The notes: generated by a model not told the origin, from the sequence alone. A stretch of DNA of 64,000 bases from an uncultured Bacteroidales bacterium (GCA_903915465.1 CAIWTA010000046.1:1-64000); one strand, 5' to 3'; counted from the stretch's first letter, positions 18,591-28,901 are shown. A program made the numbers and translations.

Positions 18591-19761
18591 GTCTCACCAA
18601 CATAACCGTTCCCTTATTGCTGACCTTGGCCTTTTTGTTGTCTTCGTAATAGATTGCCCAGCAATAGATTCCTTCCGGGCACTGTTGTCCATTCATTTTT
18701 CCATCCCATGATTCAAGGATGTTGGTGGAAGTGAAAACAACCTGTCCCCAACGATTGAATATCTGAAGATTATATTTTGTGATATTCTCTACAGGAAGTC
18801 CGACAATCCTGAATTCATCATTAACACCATCACCATTTGGAGTAAAACCGTTCGGGATCCTTGGCAAAACAACTACTGTTACAGTAGTGTCGAATTGTTC
18901 TCCGAGGCAAAGTGTCATAGTGGCCCTGTAAGTAGTGGTTTGAGAAGGAACAACGGTGATACTTTGTTCATTACTGATGAAGCTGGAGCCTTCGTACCAG
19001 CTATAACTGATCTTGTTTCCGGGAACCAGTGGTTCAAGATGAAAAGGTACGGAAGAGATTGCAAAACTATCTACAGGAATAGGATTATACTGCCATCCCT
19101 CCTTCTCAGCAGACCACGAAGTTGCATTTCTTCCCGGAACTGCAAACCCGATCATGCCGGTCTCATTCTGTACTCCAAGGGTTCCTTTATAATTGTCGGG
19201 ACATTGGGGCTTCCTGAAAATCTGATTCTCGATTGTGTTAATTCCTTCATGAAGAATGATCTGGAATGTAGCAACCAGGTCAGTTGGACACCTAAACATT
19301 GGCGTTTGGCACCACATAACGACCAATTTCCGGTTTGGCGATTCTCCTATCGTCAGGTAGTAAATATAATTTCCTAAAGCATCGGGGAGCAAGTCGACAA
19401 ATGGTCCGAGAATGCAGATTTTAGGATTGTACAGGACGCTGCTCGGGACTGCAAAAACAGTTCGGATCCCCGCAGAGCTTACATTGGGAATGAAGCTGAT
19501 CCATCCATTGGCACCAATCCAGAATTGGTGGTAAATATTTCCAAAGAACATGAAATCAAATCCAATCGGGAAAGGACCTTCCACTCCGTCATCATCAGTA
19601 GTAACAGGAATCCCAATCTCACCATACGTGGCGGTAAGTGTCACAGGAACACCCTGATTGATTGTATCATTTGGTCCTGCAGAAAATTGTGCATGGCATA
19701 TCAGAGAGTACAAGCAGAAGCAGGGGATGATAAGGATCAGTTTGATCAGTCTGCTTTTCAC
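18583..19761 (-). CDS. Secreted protein with type B T9SS/gliding C-terminal domain
   Basis: 392 aa. An N-terminal signal peptide (LILIIPCFCLYSLICHAQ) is followed by a beta-rich region that contains GFDFMFFGNIYHQFWIGANG, resembling surface-protein sandwich folds, and a C-terminal module beginning IPNGFTPNGDGVNDEFRIVG, with YNLQIFNRWGQVVF and CPEGIYCWAIYYED. That module is the gliding-motility-associated type B sorting domain (TIGR04131 type), which sends proteins through the type IX secretion system to the surface. Cargo function unknown. Confidence 0.88.
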   Translation of the reverse strand: MKSRLIKLILIIPCFCLYSLICHAQFSAGPNDTINQGVPVTLTATYGEIGIPVTTDDDGVEGPFPIGFDFMFFGNIYHQFWIGANGWISFIPNVSSAGIRTVFAVPSSVLYNPKICILGPFVDLLPDALGNYIYYLTIGESPNRKLVVMWCQTPMFRCPTDLVATFQIILHEGINTIENQIFRKPQCPDNYKGTLGVQNETGMIGFAVPGRNATSWSAEKEGWQYNPIPVDSFAISSVPFHLEPLVPGNKISYSWYEGSSFISNEQSITVVPSQTTTYRATMTLCLGEQFDTTVTVVVLPRIPNGFTPNGDGVNDEFRIVGLPVENITKYNLQIFNRWGQVVFTSTNILESWDGKMNGQQCPEGIYCWAIYYEDNKKAKVSNKGTVMLVRQI

Positions 19762-19838
19762 TTGATTTCAGGTTTTGAAACTGATAATACTTTTCTCATT
19801 TTCCCTACAAAATTGATCAATAAATTTGAAATAAGTCT

Positions 19839-19846
19839 TACTTTTG
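19839..19846 (+). promoter_or_regulatory. -7 element upstream of glyA
   Basis: TACTTTTG matches TAnnTTTG, 56 bases before the glyA start. A TTG at 19813-19815 is 23 bases upstream, a little far for the -33 element, so support is moderate. Confidence 0.45.
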
Positions 19847-19902
19847 TTTATTAAATCTCCTGATTCGGTTCCAGCGGATCCGAATTTCTAAAAAATCTAT
19901 CT

Positions 19903-21183
19903 ATGAAAAAAGACATTCAGGTATTCAATGTCATTAAAAAAGAATTGCATCGCCAAACCAATGGTATTGAGCTGATCGCATCCGAGAATTTTGTCAGTGA
20001 CCAGGTATTGAAAGCTATGGGGTCCTGTCTTACAAACAAATATGCCGAAGGATACCCGGGAAAAAGGTATTACGGAGGATGTCAGTTTGTAGATGAATCC
20101 GAACAGCTTGCCATCGACCGTGCAAAGGAATTGTTTAACGCCGAATGGGCCAATGTACAACCACATTCAGGTGCACAGGCCAACATGGCTGTATTGATGA
20201 CAGTCCTGAAACCCGGAGATTCATTCATGGGGCTGGATCTTGCGCATGGAGGCCATCTTTCGCATGGATCGCCGGTAAATTCATCAGGAATATTGTATCG
20301 TCCATTCGCTTACCAGGTTGAAGAATCAACAGGTATGATCAACTATGATAAGATGGAAGCCCAGGCCGTTCTAAACAGACCCAAGCTTATCATTGCGGGT
20401 GCTTCTGCTTATTCCCGCGACTGGGATTATAAACGAATGCGGCAGATCGCCGATAAGGTCGGAGCCATTCTGATGGCTGATATTGCTCATCCGGCAGGAT
20501 TGATTGCACGTGGATTGCTCAATGATCCTGTTCCATGGTGTCACATCATTACTACAACTACACATAAGACGTTGCGTGGGCCAAGAGGCGGAATGATCCT
20601 GATGGGAAAAGATTTTGAAAATCCATGGGGAGTAAAAACGCCAAAAGGGGAAACGAAAATGGTTTCAGCCATGCTGGATTCTGCGGTATTCCCAGGAATT
20701 CAAGGCGGTCCCTTAGAACATGTTATAGCTGCTAAAGCTGTTTCTTTCTACGAAGCACTTTCTGATGAATACATGGACTATATACTCCAGGTTAAGAAAA
20801 ATGCCACAGTAATGGCAAAGGCCTTTGTTGACAAAGGATACCATGTAATCTCCGATGGCACTGATAACCATCTCATGCTGATCGACCTCAGGAAGAAATT
20901 TCCAGACATCACAGGAAAACAGGTAGAGAATACACTCGTGAAAGCTGATATCACGGTGAACAAAAACATGGTTCCTTTTGATAGCCGTTCTCCATTCCAG
21001 ACATCCGGGCTAAGGGTTGGAACACCTGCAATTACGACACGCGGATTAAAAGAAAAACACATGCCGGCGATTGTTGACCTGATCGATGAGGTAATAAGTG
21101 ATATTGAAAATGAAGCCAGGATTGCCAAAGTTGCAAAGAAAGTAAATGAAATGATGGAAGAGTTTCCTTTGTTTGCATACTAA
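19903..21183 (+). CDS. glyA: Serine hydroxymethyltransferase
   Basis: PLP enzyme interconverting serine and glycine with tetrahydrofolate, 426 aa, full length. Pyridoxal phosphate is held by the lysine in [14 protein letters not shown] (Lys222). Other hallmarks: [10 protein letters not shown] near the start, [16 protein letters not shown], and [11 protein letters not shown]. First gene of a plus-strand series glyA - sixA-like - ppk1 - divIC with short gaps, though the functional link between them is not obvious. Confidence 0.97.
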   Translation: MKKDIQVFNVIKKELHRQTNGIELIASENFVSDQVLKAMGSCLTNKYAEGYPGKRYYGGCQFVDESEQLAIDRAKELFNAEWANVQPHSGAQANMAVLMTVLKPGDSFMGLDLAHGGHLSHGSPVNSSGILYRPFAYQVEESTGMINYDKMEAQAVLNRPKLIIAGASAYSRDWDYKRMRQIADKVGAILMADIAHPAGLIARGLLNDPVPWCHIITTTTHKTLRGPRGGMILMGKDFENPWGVKTPKGETKMVSAMLDSAVFPGIQGGPLEHVIAAKAVSFYEALSDEYMDYILQVKKNATVMAKAFVDKGYHVISDGTDNHLMLIDLRKKFPDITGKQVENTLVKADITVNKNMVPFDSRSPFQTSGLRVGTPAITTRGLKEKHMPAIVDLIDEVISDIENEARIAKVAKKVNEMMEEFPLFAY

Positions 21184-21202
21184 TTGTGCTTATTATGAAA
21201 AT

Positions 21203-21700
21203 ATGAAAACCCTTTATTTGGCGCGTCACACAAAATCCTCCTGGGAAATGGAAGGTATCGACGACTTTCACCGGCCATTACTGGATAAGGGGATTGAAAA
21301 AACAAAAAAAGTAATTAAATATTTAAATCATTTACAAATCAACGTTGATAAAATCATTTCAAGTCCTGCCGTAAGAGCGCTGGAAACAGCCAAACTCATT
21401 GCTGCAGGCATTGATTTTCCGAAAGAAAAGATCCTGATTGAACCAAGGATATATGAAGGATCTGTCGACAGAATAGTAGATCTAATCTACGCTACAGAAG
21501 ATACGTTTGATTCTTTGATGATATTTGGGCACAATCCCGCCATCACTTACCTGGCTAACCTTTTTTTAAATCCCGGAGTCGAATTCATACCAACAATGGG
21601 AATAGCCTGCGTTTCCTTTGATACAGACAAATGGTCGGAAATCCCTCTGGCAGAGACTAAAAACGAATTCATACTGTTTCCGAAATCGCTACCAGATTAA
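21203..21700 (+). CDS. SixA-like histidine phosphatase
   Basis: 165 aa from the ATG at 21203, which gives the family start MKTLYLARHTKSSW with the catalytic RH. Phosphoglycerate-mutase-type branch; ISSPAVRALETAKLI and FGHNPAITYLAN supply the second Arg/His motifs. SixA removes phosphate from His of phosphorelay proteins in E. coli; other members act on small molecules. It ends directly at the ppk1 start with no gap, so co-translation is likely; a link to phosphate or polyphosphate metabolism is inference. Confidence 0.85.
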   Translation: MKTLYLARHTKSSWEMEGIDDFHRPLLDKGIEKTKKVIKYLNHLQINVDKIISSPAVRALETAKLIAAGIDFPKEKILIEPRIYEGSVDRIVDLIYATEDTFDSLMIFGHNPAITYLANLFLNPGVEFIPTMGIACVSFDTDKWSEIPLAETKNEFILFPKSLPD

Positions 21701-23773
21701 ATGGGAAAGAACAAAAAAATACAAATCCTTAACCGGGAAATCAGTTGGCTAAGTTTTAATGGCCGGGTGCTCCAGGAGGCAGCTGATTTTGATAATCCAG
21801 TTATTGAGCGACTGAAATTCCTTGGCATTTTTTCGAACAACAGGGATGAGTTTTTCCGTGTCCGGGTGGCAACATTGAGCAGGATGACAACGATGGGAAG
21901 TGTCAGGACTGATTACAAAATCAATCCGAAAAAAGTACTGAAAGAAATTAATGAGATTGTAGTATCCCAGGAACGGGAATTTATGGCCATTTATCAGCAA
22001 ATCGTGACTGAGCTGGCAGAGCAAAATATTTTTATCGTAAATGAAACTGAGCTTAACGAGGAACAAGGCATCTTCGTTAAAAAATACTTCCATGAGAAAG
22101 TTCGTGTTTGTCTTTTCCCTATTATGATCGGGAGCCTCCAGGCTATTTCATCCTTACGGGACAAGTCGATCTATTTAGCCGTAGCGCTTGGCAAAAATGA
22201 AAAGCCTTCCAAAAAAGACATTGCATTGATCGAACTCCCGACAAAAATGGTGTCAAGATTTCTTGTTCTTCCCTCTGCCGGAGAAAAGAAATTCATCATC
22301 CTTCTGGACGATATCATCAGGTATTGCCTTTCGGAGATTTTCTCCATTTTTGGATGGAATAATTTCAGCGCATATACCATCAAAATCACACGAGATGCGG
22401 AGATCGACCTCGATACGGATGTGTCCAAGAGTTTTGTCGAGATCATGACGCAGAGCCTGAAACAACGTAAACGTGGAAACCCCGTCAGGTTTGTTTATGA
22501 TAAAGCTATTCCGGATTCCTCCTTAAAGATTATCACAAAAAGGCTTGGAATAAGCAAAGAGGATCCGATCCGTGGGGGTGGCCGGTACCATAATTTTAAG
22601 GACTTCATGAATTTCCCGAACCTTGGTTCAAAAATCCTTGAGTATACTCCACGCGTTCCTTTGTTGCATAAAGATCTTCCCACAAATAAAAGCATCCTGG
22701 CTTCTATCCGCCAGAAAGATGTGATGCTGCATTATCCCTACCAGTCATTTCAATACATTATCGACCTTCTGCGCGAAGCATCTATCGATCCAATGGTGCG
22801 GTCAATCAAGATGACGATCTACCGGGCAGCAAAAAATTCAAGTGTGATCAATGCACTGATCAATGCAGCAAGGAACGGTAAATATGTTACAGTTTTTATG
22901 GAATTACAGGCCCGCTTTGACGAAGAAGCCAACATCCTCTGGACTGAACGTCTGCAGGAAGAAGGCGTAAAAGTCATCCAGGGAATTCCCGGATTTAAAG
23001 TTCACAGCAAACTGATTTTAATCCGGAGAAAAGAAAACAATAAAAACATCTTTTATGCAAATATCGGAACGGGGAATTATAATGAAGATACTGCCCTGGT
23101 CTATGCCGATGATAGTCTTTTGACCGCCAATCCTGACATTACTGCCGATGTCGAGAATGCCTTCCACCAAATGGAAGCCAACTATCAACCGCTAAAGTAC
23201 AAGACACTTGTTGTTGCCCCTTTTCATATGCGAAACTATTTTCTTAGCCTGATTTCCAGCGAGATTCAGAATGCAAAAAAATGGAAAGAAGCTTGGATAA
23301 TAATCAAACTGAACAACTTAGTTGACGAAAAAATTGTTAACAAGCTTTATCTTGCCAGTAATGCCGGAGTAAAGATTAAACTGATTATCCGGGGGATATG
23401 TGTTCTTATTCCAGGAATCCCCGGAATGAGCGAAAACATAGAAGTCATAAGCATTGTAGACAGGTATCTTGAACATTCCAGAGTCCTCGTTTTCTGCCAT
23501 GGAGGAAATCATAAATATTTCATTACTTCCGCTGATTGGATGATCCGGAATTTTGATAACCGTATCGAGATAGCTTGTCCGATCTATGACAAATCCATTC
23601 AATATGAATTGATGAAAATGCTGGAAATACAACTGTCAGATAATACGAAAGCAAGGATCATCGCCGCTGATAAAGCAAATAACTACAAACGGACCGACGA
23701 CGATCCGATTCGTTCTCAAAATGAGATTTATGATTACCTGAAAGAAATGGCCAGCAATAATTGCTTATTTTAA
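21701..23773 (+). CDS. ppk1: Polyphosphate kinase 1
   Basis: Makes inorganic polyphosphate from ATP, reversible. 690 aa. N-terminal LNREISWLSFNGRVLQEA and NNRDEFFRVRVA are typical. The two active-site histidines are at residue 435 (VHSKLILI, the autophosphorylated His) and 592 (YLEHSRVLVF), the same numbers as in the E. coli enzyme. NIGTGNYNEDTALVYAD and SADWMIRNFDNRIE complete the C-terminal phospholipase-D-like domains. Starts on the base after the sixA-like stop. Confidence 0.96.
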   Translation: MGKNKKIQILNREISWLSFNGRVLQEAADFDNPVIERLKFLGIFSNNRDEFFRVRVATLSRMTTMGSVRTDYKINPKKVLKEINEIVVSQEREFMAIYQQIVTELAEQNIFIVNETELNEEQGIFVKKYFHEKVRVCLFPIMIGSLQAISSLRDKSIYLAVALGKNEKPSKKDIALIELPTKMVSRFLVLPSAGEKKFIILLDDIIRYCLSEIFSIFGWNNFSAYTIKITRDAEIDLDTDVSKSFVEIMTQSLKQRKRGNPVRFVYDKAIPDSSLKIITKRLGISKEDPIRGGGRYHNFKDFMNFPNLGSKILEYTPRVPLLHKDLPTNKSILASIRQKDVMLHYPYQSFQYIIDLLREASIDPMVRSIKMTIYRAAKNSSVINALINAARNGKYVTVFMELQARFDEEANILWTERLQEEGVKVIQGIPGFKVHSKLILIRRKENNKNIFYANIGTGNYNEDTALVYADDSLLTANPDITADVENAFHQMEANYQPLKYKTLVVAPFHMRNYFLSLISSEIQNAKKWKEAWIIIKLNNLVDEKIVNKLYLASNAGVKIKLIIRGICVLIPGIPGMSENIEVISIVDRYLEHSRVLVFCHGGNHKYFITSADWMIRNFDNRIEIACPIYDKSIQYELMKMLEIQLSDNTKARIIAADKANNYKRTDDDPIRSQNEIYDYLKEMASNNCLF

Positions 23774-23803
23774 CGAAGACAGGCTGTGGGAAAAAACATA
23801 TAG

Positions 23804-24112
23804 ATGGTTAAAAAAATATTTTCTTTCTTCATTAATAAATACTTCCTTATAACGGTTGCCTTTGTTGTCTGGTTAATCTTCTTTGACAGCAACAACATCG
23901 TAAACCGACTACGTTACAACGATAAATTAAAGGAGTTGAAACAGGAAAAGCATTTCTATCTTGATGAAATAAGAAATGATTCTATTCTTGCCCAGAAACT
24001 TTTAACTGACAGCCTTGAGCTGGAAAAATTTGCGCGCGAAAAGTACATGATGAAGAAGGACAAGGAAGATGTGTATATCGTTATTGATTCTACTGTGGAT
24101 CGACGTCAATGA
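23804..24112 (+). CDS. FtsB/DivIC-type cell division protein
   Basis: 102 aa: short cytoplasmic start, one membrane helix (YFLITVAFVVWLIFF), then a coiled-coil (RLRYNDKLKELKQEKHFYLDEIR) and the EKFAREKYMMKKDKEDVYI region typical of septum formation initiator proteins. Expected to act with FtsL/FtsQ-like proteins in the divisome. Its last 23 bases overlap the end of convergent priA. Confidence 0.82.
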   Translation: MVKKIFSFFINKYFLITVAFVVWLIFFDSNNIVNRLRYNDKLKELKQEKHFYLDEIRNDSILAQKLLTDSLELEKFAREKYMMKKDKEDVYIVIDSTVDRRQ

Positions 24113-26591
24113 TTAATTTAACCGAATTGTGATCCTTGTTTCTGAAGAAATCTTCTATTACTTTGACAACCCGTATTTTCATCTCCGTTTGCGATGAATT
24201 CCGCTCAATTTTGATCATGATTTGTTTCATGTAATAATTCTTGATCCTTGAAACAAGAGGATATTCCGGGCCCAGGACGCGCTTTCCCAAAATCATTCTA
24301 AAACCTGCTGCCAGTTTTTCGGCAGCGCTGTTCAGGACTTGTGGATCCTTATGTTTGACCTTGATCTGCACCAAGCGGTAGTAAGGCGGGTAATTAAATT
24401 TTCTCCGGTCGACAAGTTCGTGTTGATACATGGAAGTATAGTCATGATTGACAACATCAAGGATGATCGGGTGTTTGGGGTTTCTGGTCTGGATGATCAC
24501 TTTCCCCCGGTTATGTTTTCTTCCGGCTCGACCGCTAACCTGCGACATCAGTTGAAAACTGCGTTCAGCGGCCCTGAAATCAGGAAATGAAAGCATATTG
24601 TCGGCATTCAGAATGCTGACAGTACTTACATTTTCAAAGTCCAGCCCTTTGGTAACCATCTGCGTACCGACAAGGATATCGATTTTCTTTTGTTCAAAGT
24701 CGTGGAGGAGTTTCAGATGAGCTTGTTTGCTGTGCATGGTATCCAGGTCCATCCGCATAATCTTTGCCTCTGGCAGCAATGTTTTCAGTTCTTCTTCTAC
24801 TTTTTCAGTTCCGAAGCCTTTCATCCGGATGTCGGTATTTTTACAGACCGGGCATTTATCGGGGATTCTGGAATTATATCCACAATAATGGCACCGGAGC
24901 TGATCGCTGGCTTTGTGGTAAACCAGGGTCACATCACAGTTTTTGCAAGAGGGCATCCAGGAGCAGGATTCACATTCGAGACGCAATGAAAAACCTCTGC
25001 GGTTTTGGAACAGGATCGCCTGCTGATGCGATTCCATTGCATCTTCAAGTTGTTTCATCAATACGGAAGAAAAATGAGATTTCATCTTCTTCCACCGCAT
25101 CTCATCCCGGATATCGACTACTTTAATTTCCGGCATCTCCATGTTTCCGTATCGTTCCTTCATTTCAACCAAGGCATATTTTCCTTCCTGGCAATTGAAG
25201 TAACTTTCGATGGAAGGCGTGGCTGATCCGAGAATCGCTTTTGCCTTGTGCAGGTGCGCCAGGTATAACGCGGCATCTCTTGCATTATAACGGGGAGAAG
25301 GATCATATTGCTTGAATGACGGATCATGTTCTTCGTCAATAATTATCAGACCTAATTTTGAAAATGGAAGGAAGAGGGCTGAACGCGCACCCAGGATAAT
25401 ATCATAATTGCTTTTTTCATGGGTGGACTTTTTTCCTGCAGATAATACCTTATTCCAGATTTCAAACCTTTCATTTTCATTGAACCTGGAGTGATAAACA
25501 CCGATTCTTTCCCCGAAATATTTTTTCAGGCGAATGATGATGTGCGAAGTCAGGGCAATTTCAGGAAGCAGGTAAAGAACCTGTTCGCCACGGTCCAATG
25601 CTTCCTGAATACATTTGATATAGATTTCTGTTTTCCCGCTGGAAGTTACACCGTGCAGTAAAACCACTTCCTTAGATAAAAATGATTGCCGTATTTTCTC
25701 CAAAGCGCTCTTCTGCAGCTCATTTAAAATAATTGAATCCACACTACAATCTGCTACTCCGAAATTGATCCGGCTGATCACTTTTTCATGGATTTCAAGC
25801 ACCTTCTTTTTGACAAGGCCATCGAGCACAGTTCCGGTGGTGTGGGCGCTCTGAAGAAGATCTGCCCGGGTAACTTCTTCTATCTTTCCGGATCCATATT
25901 TTGACAACACCAGAAACGACATCAGTAAATCGAGTTGTTTCCTGGCTTTTTTTTCAAGTTCCAGGAATAGCGGTTCAAATTTCTTTTCATCCTCCAGATA
26001 TGCAACATTCAGAAAAACATAATTTTCCATTTTCGGCTTGTACCGGTCAGAAAGTTGCTCCTCCATCAATACAATTCCTTTCTCCAATAGGGTGTTGATG
26101 ACAGGGATAACTTTCTGTTGATTCAGGATTTTATTGACTTCTGAAATTTCGATGGATTTCCTGTTGTGGAGTGCTTCAACCAATAATTGTTCCTTTTCAT
26201 TCAATACGGAGAAATCTACTTCCACCGAAGGATGAAGCATAATCCTTGATTCGCTGGCCAATTTAAAAGCTGAAGGAAGCGCTGCATTCATCACTTCGCC
26301 CTCATGGCACAGGTAATAGGATGCAATCCATTGCCAGAACTTTAACTGAACAGGAACGACAATTGGATTTGGGTCAAGCGCAGAAAGAATATCCTTTGGC
26401 TCATAACCTTTCGGAGCACAATCGTTCAAATCCACCACCAGGGCGGTATACAACTTTCTTTTCCCGAACTGGACAACAACTCTTCCTCCAGGAATAACAT
26501 TCTGGACTAAATCTTCCGGAATACGGTAAGTAAAAGTTCCGCTAACCGGCAACGGGAGCAAGAGTTCGGCAAAATTACGGGCAGTTTCCAA
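24090..26591 (-). CDS. priA: Primosomal replication helicase PriA
   Basis: 833 aa 3'-5' DNA helicase that restarts stalled replication forks. N-terminal 3'-end-binding domain (PLPVSGTFTYRIPED), Walker A GVTSSGKTEIY, DEAH-type box IIIDEEHDPSFKQ, zinc-binding cysteines in CESCSWMPSCKNC ... CHYCGY ... CPVC inserted between helicase motifs, motif V/VI VGTQMVTKGLDF and SQVSGRAGR. Complete. The next gene, pfkA, lies upstream in the opposite order of transcription by 20 bases (pfkA end 26611), so the two are co-directional neighbours. Confidence 0.96.
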   Translation of the reverse strand: METARNFAELLLPLPVSGTFTYRIPEDLVQNVIPGGRVVVQFGKRKLYTALVVDLNDCAPKGYEPKDILSALDPNPIVVPVQLKFWQWIASYYLCHEGEVMNAALPSAFKLASESRIMLHPSVEVDFSVLNEKEQLLVEALHNRKSIEISEVNKILNQQKVIPVINTLLEKGIVLMEEQLSDRYKPKMENYVFLNVAYLEDEKKFEPLFLELEKKARKQLDLLMSFLVLSKYGSGKIEEVTRADLLQSAHTTGTVLDGLVKKKVLEIHEKVISRINFGVADCSVDSIILNELQKSALEKIRQSFLSKEVVLLHGVTSSGKTEIYIKCIQEALDRGEQVLYLLPEIALTSHIIIRLKKYFGERIGVYHSRFNENERFEIWNKVLSAGKKSTHEKSNYDIILGARSALFLPFSKLGLIIIDEEHDPSFKQYDPSPRYNARDAALYLAHLHKAKAILGSATPSIESYFNCQEGKYALVEMKERYGNMEMPEIKVVDIRDEMRWKKMKSHFSSVLMKQLEDAMESHQQAILFQNRRGFSLRLECESCSWMPSCKNCDVTLVYHKASDQLRCHYCGYNSRIPDKCPVCKNTDIRMKGFGTEKVEEELKTLLPEAKIMRMDLDTMHSKQAHLKLLHDFEQKKIDILVGTQMVTKGLDFENVSTVSILNADNMLSFPDFRAAERSFQLMSQVSGRAGRKHNRGKVIIQTRNPKHPIILDVVNHDYTSMYQHELVDRRKFNYPPYYRLVQIKVKHKDPQVLNSAAEKLAAGFRMILGKRVLGPEYPLVSRIKNYYMKQIMIKIERNSSQTEMKIRVVKVIEDFFRNKDHNSVKLIIDVDPQ

Positions 26592-26610
26592 GGAGATTGT
26601 AAGAAAACGA

Positions 26611-27591
26611 TTATAATGCTAAGATCCGCGACATCTCAAGTAATTGCCGGTTGATGTCTTTATGATGTTTAATGGCTTTTTCGAACGGAGTGAAGACCAT
26701 TTCCTTGTCCATAATTCCGGCCATAACACTTCGCTGGCCATTGAGTAATCCTTTCACTGCGGCATAACCTAAAGTACTTGCCAATACCCTGTCGTACGCA
26801 CTTGGTGAACCGCCACGCTGGATATGTCCGAGTATCGTAACACGCGTATCCAGTTCAGGAACTCTTTCTTTCATTTTTGCGGCGATTTCATAGGCTCCTC
26901 CGGCATCATCCCCTTCAGCCACGATAACAATACCTGAAGTTTTACTTTTCCTCCAGTCATGCTTGAGCAACCGGGCAAGGTTGTCGATATATGTTGTGGT
27001 TTCGGGTACCAGGATGAATTCAGCGCCGCAGGCAATACCACTTCGTAAGGCAATGAATCCGGCATCACGCCCCATCACTTCGATAAAAAAAAGGCGGTCG
27101 TGTGAGGTAGCTGTGTCACGGATTTTATCAGCCGCTTCTACAACGGTGTTGACAGCAGTGTCGTACCCGATTGTTGCATCCGTTCCAAACAGATCATTAT
27201 CAATTGTTCCAGGCAATCCGATGATCGGGAAATCAAATTCCTTATCAAATTCACATGCACCGGTAAATGTGCCATTTCCGCCAATTGCAACGATGGCATC
27301 GATCTTATGATTTTGAAGATTCTGGTAAGCCAGCAGCCTTCCTTCTTTTTCCATAAACCTTTTGCTGCGTGCGGTCTTCAGGATTGTTCCTCCGCGCTGA
27401 ATGATGTTGGAAACAGAGTTGCTGTACATCTGCTCGATCTGTCCATCGATCATCCCCTCATACCCCCTGTAGATACCGAACACTTCAAGGTTTTCGAAAA
27501 TCGCAGTACGCACGACTGCACGGATGGCGGCATTCATCCCCGGTGAATCACCGCCTGATGTAAAGACACCGATTCTGCTAATTCTAGACAT
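26611..27591 (-). CDS. pfkA: ATP-dependent 6-phosphofructokinase
   Basis: Glycolytic enzyme phosphorylating fructose 6-phosphate, 326 aa. TSGGDSPGMNAAIRAVVR at the N-terminus; catalytic GTIDNDLFGTDATIGYDTA with the Asp; MGRDAGFIAL; and ILGHIQRGGSPSAYDR. The effector and substrate residues look normal for the bacterial ATP-dependent type. The 129 bases upstream contain a short 'accactgaggcac' word and then an octamer array, not a recognised promoter. Confidence 0.97.
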   Translation of the reverse strand: MSRISRIGVFTSGGDSPGMNAAIRAVVRTAIFENLEVFGIYRGYEGMIDGQIEQMYSNSVSNIIQRGGTILKTARSKRFMEKEGRLLAYQNLQNHKIDAIVAIGGNGTFTGACEFDKEFDFPIIGLPGTIDNDLFGTDATIGYDTAVNTVVEAADKIRDTATSHDRLFFIEVMGRDAGFIALRSGIACGAEFILVPETTTYIDNLARLLKHDWRKSKTSGIVIVAEGDDAGGAYEIAAKMKERVPELDTRVTILGHIQRGGSPSAYDRVLASTLGYAAVKGLLNGQRSVMAGIMDKEMVFTPFEKAIKHHKDINRQLLEMSRILAL

Positions 27592-27617
27592 AACTTTTCT
27601 TTATTTTAAATTTTTTT

Positions 27618-27661
27618 ACCACTGAGGCACTAAGATCACTCAGAATCTCTAAGAAGACTAG
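27618..27661. repeat. Word-like repeat (cactgag/cactaag/cactcag)
   Basis: Loosely repeated words: accactgaggcactaag, then atcactcagaatc and tctaagaag. This kind of degenerate intergenic vocabulary resembles the TCTGCG family at 1-218 and 49606-49692. It sits just before the pfkA start on the minus strand. Weak repeat; reported because it adjoins the octamer array. Confidence 0.4.
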
Positions 27662-27662
27662 T

Positions 27663-27722
27663 GATCAACTCATCAACTCATCAACTCATCACCCCATCAG
27701 CTCATCACCTCATCAACTCGTC
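27663..27722. repeat. CATCAACT octamer array
   Basis: About seven units of CATCAACT and variants (CACCCCATCAGCT, CATCACCT). On the minus strand it reads AGTTGATG directly after and around the stop codon of the THUMP methyltransferase gene (ends 27721). With period eight, TGA falls in all frames of that strand. Same word at 34676-34718 and 39403-39427. Confidence 0.85.
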
Positions 27723-28854
27723 AATACATCTCAAACTTCACAAACCTGCATTCCAGTGGTCCGTTGTAAAGAATGATCTTTTTCGACGGATGAAGACCGA
27801 TAAACTTTAAGGCTTTCAGGTCCGATGAGATGAACCATGCCTGGTAACCTTTATATTTTTTCTTCAGCACATCTCCGATGGTCTTGTAAAAGCCAATGAT
27901 GTCGTCCAGCTGCAAACGCTCATCATACGGTGGGTTACAAACAATAGTTCCTGGCGCTACCGGAGCGTCCGCATCTTCGAAGGATGTTTTCTTTATCGTA
28001 ATATCATCCAGCAGATTTGCAAAACTCAGGTTCTCCTTTGCATTTTCGATTACCCGGGAGGAGATATCAGAACCGATGATTGGAACCGAATTGCGGATGA
28101 TCCCGGAATCGGCCTGATCCTTTACGGAAGACCACAGATCTGCATCATAATCCACCCATTTCATAAATCCAAAATCATCCCTGAAGTATCCTGCAGGAAT
28201 AGCTTTTGCAGCCATGGCAGCCTCTATTAAAATCGTTCCCGAGCCACACATCGGATCGTAAAACAATGATTTTTTATCCCAACCTGAAAGAATAACCAAC
28301 CCGGCGGCTAGCACTTCGCTAAGAGGGGCAATCCCTTGATTTTTCCGGTATCCTCTTTTATGCAAAGAAGGACCAGAGCTGTCAAGCGAAACCGTACAAG
28401 ATTCTTTGTATATATGAACATTGATTCGGAGATCAGGATTGTCGAGGCTCACGGATGGCCGGGAGCCGGTCTTTTCCCTGAAACGATCCACGATTGCATC
28501 TTTGGTCTTCAGCGAAATGTACTGCGTATTAGTAAAAACAGAAGTGCTGTTCACTGCATCCACTGCCAATGTTTTGCCTGCATCCAGATAATTTTCCCAG
28601 GGAAAATCGAGCATATTCTGGTAAAGATCTTCCTGCTTAACAAGTGAGAATGTCAATACCGGTCTTAAAATCCTTAACGCTGTCCTGCAGGAATAGTTTG
28701 CCCGGTACAGCAGCTTCTTATCACCCAGGAAGGTGACGGCCCGCTTTAGAACCTGAGTATTCTGAGCACCAAGTTCATCGAGTTCGGATTTCAGGGTTTC
28801 TTCAAGCCCGGCAACGGTTTTAGCGGTATATGTGTTCAATTCTTTCGGATTCAC
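27721..28854 (-). CDS. THUMP-domain class I RNA methyltransferase
   Basis: 377 aa, RlmL/TrmN-like. THUMP RNA-binding region in the first ~165 residues (VAGLEETLKSELDELGAQN; KRAVTFLGDKKLLYRANYSCRTALRIL), then a Rossmann SAM-dependent methyltransferase: MCGSGTILIEAAMAAKAIPAG, GSDISSRVIENAKENL, and catalytic NPPY in IVCNPPYDERL. NPPY indicates N-methylation of a base, probably guanine N2 of 23S rRNA or tRNA. Divergent from the DUF5686 gene. Confidence 0.87.
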   Translation of the reverse strand: MNPKELNTYTAKTVAGLEETLKSELDELGAQNTQVLKRAVTFLGDKKLLYRANYSCRTALRILRPVLTFSLVKQEDLYQNMLDFPWENYLDAGKTLAVDAVNSTSVFTNTQYISLKTKDAIVDRFREKTGSRPSVSLDNPDLRINVHIYKESCTVSLDSSGPSLHKRGYRKNQGIAPLSEVLAAGLVILSGWDKKSLFYDPMCGSGTILIEAAMAAKAIPAGYFRDDFGFMKWVDYDADLWSSVKDQADSGIIRNSVPIIGSDISSRVIENAKENLSFANLLDDITIKKTSFEDADAPVAPGTIVCNPPYDERLQLDDIIGFYKTIGDVLKKKYKGYQAWFISSDLKALKFIGLHPSKKIILYNGPLECRFVKFEMY

Positions 28855-28901
28855 AAGCCTGAATTTACGATTCGAAAATTACAAATTTTTTTTGAAGAGA
28901 A

